Of a stretch of 6,609 nucleotides of DNA, positions 4,323 to 6,609 are shown piece by piece. The translations under genes and the position numbers were made by a program. Each line of letters opens with the position of its first letter. Positions within the stretch are counted from its first letter, which is position 1. Below the pieces are notes generated by a model. It worked only from the letters and a program-made list of their open reading frames with translations, did no database searches and was not told where the DNA came from. Source of the DNA: 1162T-S-0a-05 sp050299435 (GTDB lineage: Bacteria; Pseudomonadota; Gammaproteobacteria; Pseudomonadales; Cellvibrionaceae); the NCBI GenBank assembly GCA_050299435.1, contig JBNKVX010000126.1, positions 1 to 6,609 of the forward strand. Reading direction: 5' to 3'.

Positions 4323-6609
4323 ATGAATTTTGAAAAAAAGCCTTGGTCGGATATCACTTATCCGTCCGAGCTTCCAATATCACAAAAAAAACAAGAAATA
4401 CTGCGGTTAATTCAAGATAACCCGGTGGTAGTGCTTGCCGGTGAAACCGGTTCTGGAAAAACGACTCAATTGCCTAAAATTTGTCTTGAATTAGGGCGTG
4501 GCGTTTTCGGTCTAATAGGTCATACCCAACCGCGTAGAATTGCAGCGCGCACTGTTGCTAGTCGCTTGGCAGAAGAGCTGAAAGTCGAATTGGGAAAAGC
4601 TGTCGGTTATCAAGTCCGCTTTAACGAGCTCAGTGATGAATCAACTTACATCAAGGTAATGACTGATGGGATTTTATTAGCAGAAATTCAACATGATCCT
4701 TTGCTGCGCAAATACGACACTTTAATTATCGATGAAGCTCACGAACGCAGTCTGAATATTGATTTTTTGTTGGGCTATATTAAAAAAATTCTTCGCCGTC
4801 GACCGGATTTAAAAGTAATTATCACCTCGGCGACAATTGATCTCGAAAAATTCTCAAAGCATTTTAACGATGCGCCCATCGTTGAAGTAAGTGGCCGTAC
4901 TTATCCGGTTGAGGTCCGTTATCGTCCCTGGCAGGAGGAGTTTGAAGATCCCTCTGAAGCTGTTGCGAAAATTGTTGCCGAGTTAGCCTCTGGAAGAGGT
5001 GCTCAGCGTGGAGATATATTGGTGTTTCTCAGTGGGGAGAGGGAAATACGCGAAGCTTCGCATGCAATAAAAAAACAACAGATTACCGGGCTGGAGATTT
5101 TACCTTTATATGCACGTCTCAATCTCGCAGATCAAAATCGAGTATTTCAACTGCACAAGAGTTTACGTGTAGTCCTGGCAACGAATGTTGCAGAAACTTC
5201 CTTAACGGTGCCAGGCATTCGCTATGTGATAGATACGGGAACAGCTCGTATAAAGCGTTACAGTCACAGAACGAAAGTTCAACGATTGCCTATTGAGCCC
5301 ATCTCGCAGGCCAGTGCCAATCAAAGAAAGGGGCGTTGTGGGCGCGTACAAGCGGGAGTATGCATCCGGCTCTATGATCAAACTGATTTTGAAGCCAGGC
5401 CGGAATTTACAATAGCAGAAATATTGCGCAGTAATTTGGCAGGCGTAGTGTTGCAAATGCTTACGATGAATATGGGGGATATTCGCGATTTTCCCTTTTT
5501 GGAGGTGCCTGATCACAAAGCAATAAAAGACGGTTTTCGTCTGCTTGAAGAATTGGGTGCTGTTACAAAAAAAGGAAAGATAACACAGATAGGTAAAAAA
5601 ATTAGTCAGTTCCAGGTTGATCCTCTGCTTTCGAGAATGCTGCTAGAGGCACAGGAACAAAATTGTTTGAGAGAATTACTGATTATTGTCAGCGGTTTAA
5701 GCATGCAGGATATTAGAGAACGACCTGCCGAAAAAAAGCAGCAGGCTGATGAAAAGCATCGACGATTTTGGGATGAGGATTCAGATTTTGTAGGCCTGCT
5801 AAATTTGTGGCATTACCTGGAGGATCAACGACAAGCGCTCACACAAAACCAGTTTAGAAAACAATGTCAAAAAGAATATTTAAATTACCTGCGTTATCGG
5901 GAATGGCGAGACTTACATCATCAACTTAGATTGGCCATTAAAAATCTCGGATGGAAAGAAAATCTCAGCCCTTCAAATTATCAGGCGATACATCAATCCA
6001 TTTTATGTAGTTTGTTATCAAACATTGGTCAGAAAAACGAGGAGCGAGGAGAAAAGAATTATAAAGGGACGCGTAATCGAGTTTTCAATATTTTCCCCGG
6101 ATCATCGCAGTTTAAAAAGCGACCCTCTTGGGTAACGGCCGTTGAGTTAATTGAGACAAGTCAGCTGTTTGCTCACACCGTAGCGAAAATAAATGTTGAT
6201 TGGGTGATCCGCGCAGCGCCACATCTGATAAAAACACAATACTACGAACCATTCTATCATGCTAAGAGTGGGCAGGTGATGGCTTTTAAGCGATCTATTC
6301 TTTTTGGTTTGCTATTAAGAGATAAGGAAAGGACTAATTACGGAAAGATTGATCCAGTTATTAGTCGTGGATTATTTATTCGCGCAGCGCTTGTGGAAGG
6401 TGCGTATGCTACTAAAGGGAAAACACACGGAGAATTTTTCACCCACAATCAAAACTTAATTGAAGAAATTAAAAACCTGGAAGATAAATCTCGGCGGCGC
6501 GATATTCTGGTCGAGGATGCTATTTTGTTTGCGTTTTACGACGAGAAAATTCCGGCAGATATAGTTAACTTAAGTGGATTTGAGAGTTGGCGGAGAAAAG
6601 CCGAGAAAA
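4323..6609 (+). CDS. hrpA: ATP-dependent DEAH-box RNA helicase HrpA (3' partial)
   Basis: HrpA is a cytoplasmic NTP-dependent RNA helicase of superfamily 2 that acts in mRNA processing and on stalled ribosomes. I translated the frame codon by codon and it stays open to the window end, giving 762 residues of a family length near 1300. Helicase motifs are complete: Walker A GETGSGKT (40-47), HTQPRR, DEAH (137-140), SAT (169-171), FLSGERE, ATNVAETSLT (286-295) and QRKGRCGR (334-341). The winged-helix and HA2-type region follows, with DGFRLLEELGAV, DEKHRRFWDEDSDF, and further on KSRRRDILVED. The long C-terminal region typical of HrpA is off the edge. ATG 4323 is the likely start. It lies about 11 residues before ITYPSELPISQKKQ, so the roughly 60 to 70-residue N-terminal extension of E. 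coli HrpA is absent. An in-frame TAG at 4287-4289 blocks extension, allowing only TTG 4293 or CTG 4290 as alternatives. No Shine-Dalgarno is visible. The region after about 5520 is markedly AT-rich. Confidence 0.96.
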   Translation, partial: MNFEKKPWSDITYPSELPISQKKQEILRLIQDNPVVVLAGETGSGKTTQLPKICLELGRGVFGLIGHTQPRRIAARTVASRLAEELKVELGKAVGYQVRFNELSDESTYIKVMTDGILLAEIQHDPLLRKYDTLIIDEAHERSLNIDFLLGYIKKILRRRPDLKVIITSATIDLEKFSKHFNDAPIVEVSGRTYPVEVRYRPWQEEFEDPSEAVAKIVAELASGRGAQRGDILVFLSGEREIREASHAIKKQQITGLEILPLYARLNLADQNRVFQLHKSLRVVLATNVAETSLTVPGIRYVIDTGTARIKRYSHRTKVQRLPIEPISQASANQRKGRCGRVQAGVCIRLYDQTDFEARPEFTIAEILRSNLAGVVLQMLTMNMGDIRDFPFLEVPDHKAIKDGFRLLEELGAVTKKGKITQIGKKISQFQVDPLLSRMLLEAQEQNCLRELLIIVSGLSMQDIRERPAEKKQQADEKHRRFWDEDSDFVGLLNLWHYLEDQRQALTQNQFRKQCQKEYLNYLRYREWRDLHHQLRLAIKNLGWKENLSPSNYQAIHQSILCSLLSNIGQKNEERGEKNYKGTRNRVFNIFPGSSQFKKRPSWVTAVELIETSQLFAHTVAKINVDWVIRAAPHLIKTQYYEPFYHAKSGQVMAFKRSILFGLLLRDKERTNYGKIDPVISRGLFIRAALVEGAYATKGKTHGEFFTHNQNLIEEIKNLEDKSRRRDILVEDAILFAFYDEKIPADIVNLSGFESWRRKAEK

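Noticed and set aside
5202..5516. 104-codon open frame on the minus strand
   Set aside because: It lies wholly inside the helicase motif region of hrpA, shows no recognisable domain, and is explained by codon usage of the + strand gene.

Overview
The window reads as an ordinary chromosomal segment of a gammaproteobacterium. The encoded DnaE, AccA and HrpA are close, by recalled family sequence, to their Escherichia coli and Pseudomonas counterparts, and the dnaE-accA order is typical of the class. The AccA N-terminus and the MCP style suggest a marine or polysaccharide-degrading lineage near Cellvibrionales, but that placement is a weak inference. No mobile element, CRISPR array, tRNA or rRNA was seen. 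All genes lie on the + strand and are packed with gaps of 65 to 105 bases.

Layout: (1) 1-1476, the C-terminal part of dnaE, the replicative DNA polymerase III alpha subunit, cut by the left edge. (2) 1477-1578, a 102-base gap with a probable sigma70 promoter, a weak hairpin and a perfect 15-bp tandem duplication directly before the accA start. (3) 1579-2532, complete accA, the carboxyltransferase alpha subunit of acetyl-CoA carboxylase. (4) 2533-2597, a 65-base gap with a candidate promoter whose spacer holds a short dyad. (5) 2598-4217, a complete transmembrane methyl-accepting chemotaxis protein. (6) 4218-4322, a 105-base gap with a hairpin abutting the MCP stop and a weak promoter candidate. 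(7) 4323-6609, the 5' part of hrpA, a DEAH-box RNA helicase, running off the right edge and open for all 762 complete codons. No stretch over 300 bases lacks a gene.

The genes do not form one pathway. dnaE (replication) and accA (first committed step of fatty acid synthesis) are a conserved growth-linked pair and may be partly cotranscribed. The MCP feeds the chemotaxis kinase pathway, but no che or flagellar gene is adjacent. HrpA acts on RNA and ribosomes. The MCP and hrpA occupy the place where many relatives carry tilS or other genes.

I do not see a previously undescribed system here. The points most worth a second look are the tandem duplication at the accA start, a set of substitutions at usually conserved AccA core positions, an HrpA lacking the N-terminal extension of the E. 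coli protein and without a visible ribosome binding site, and small dyad structures around the MCP start.
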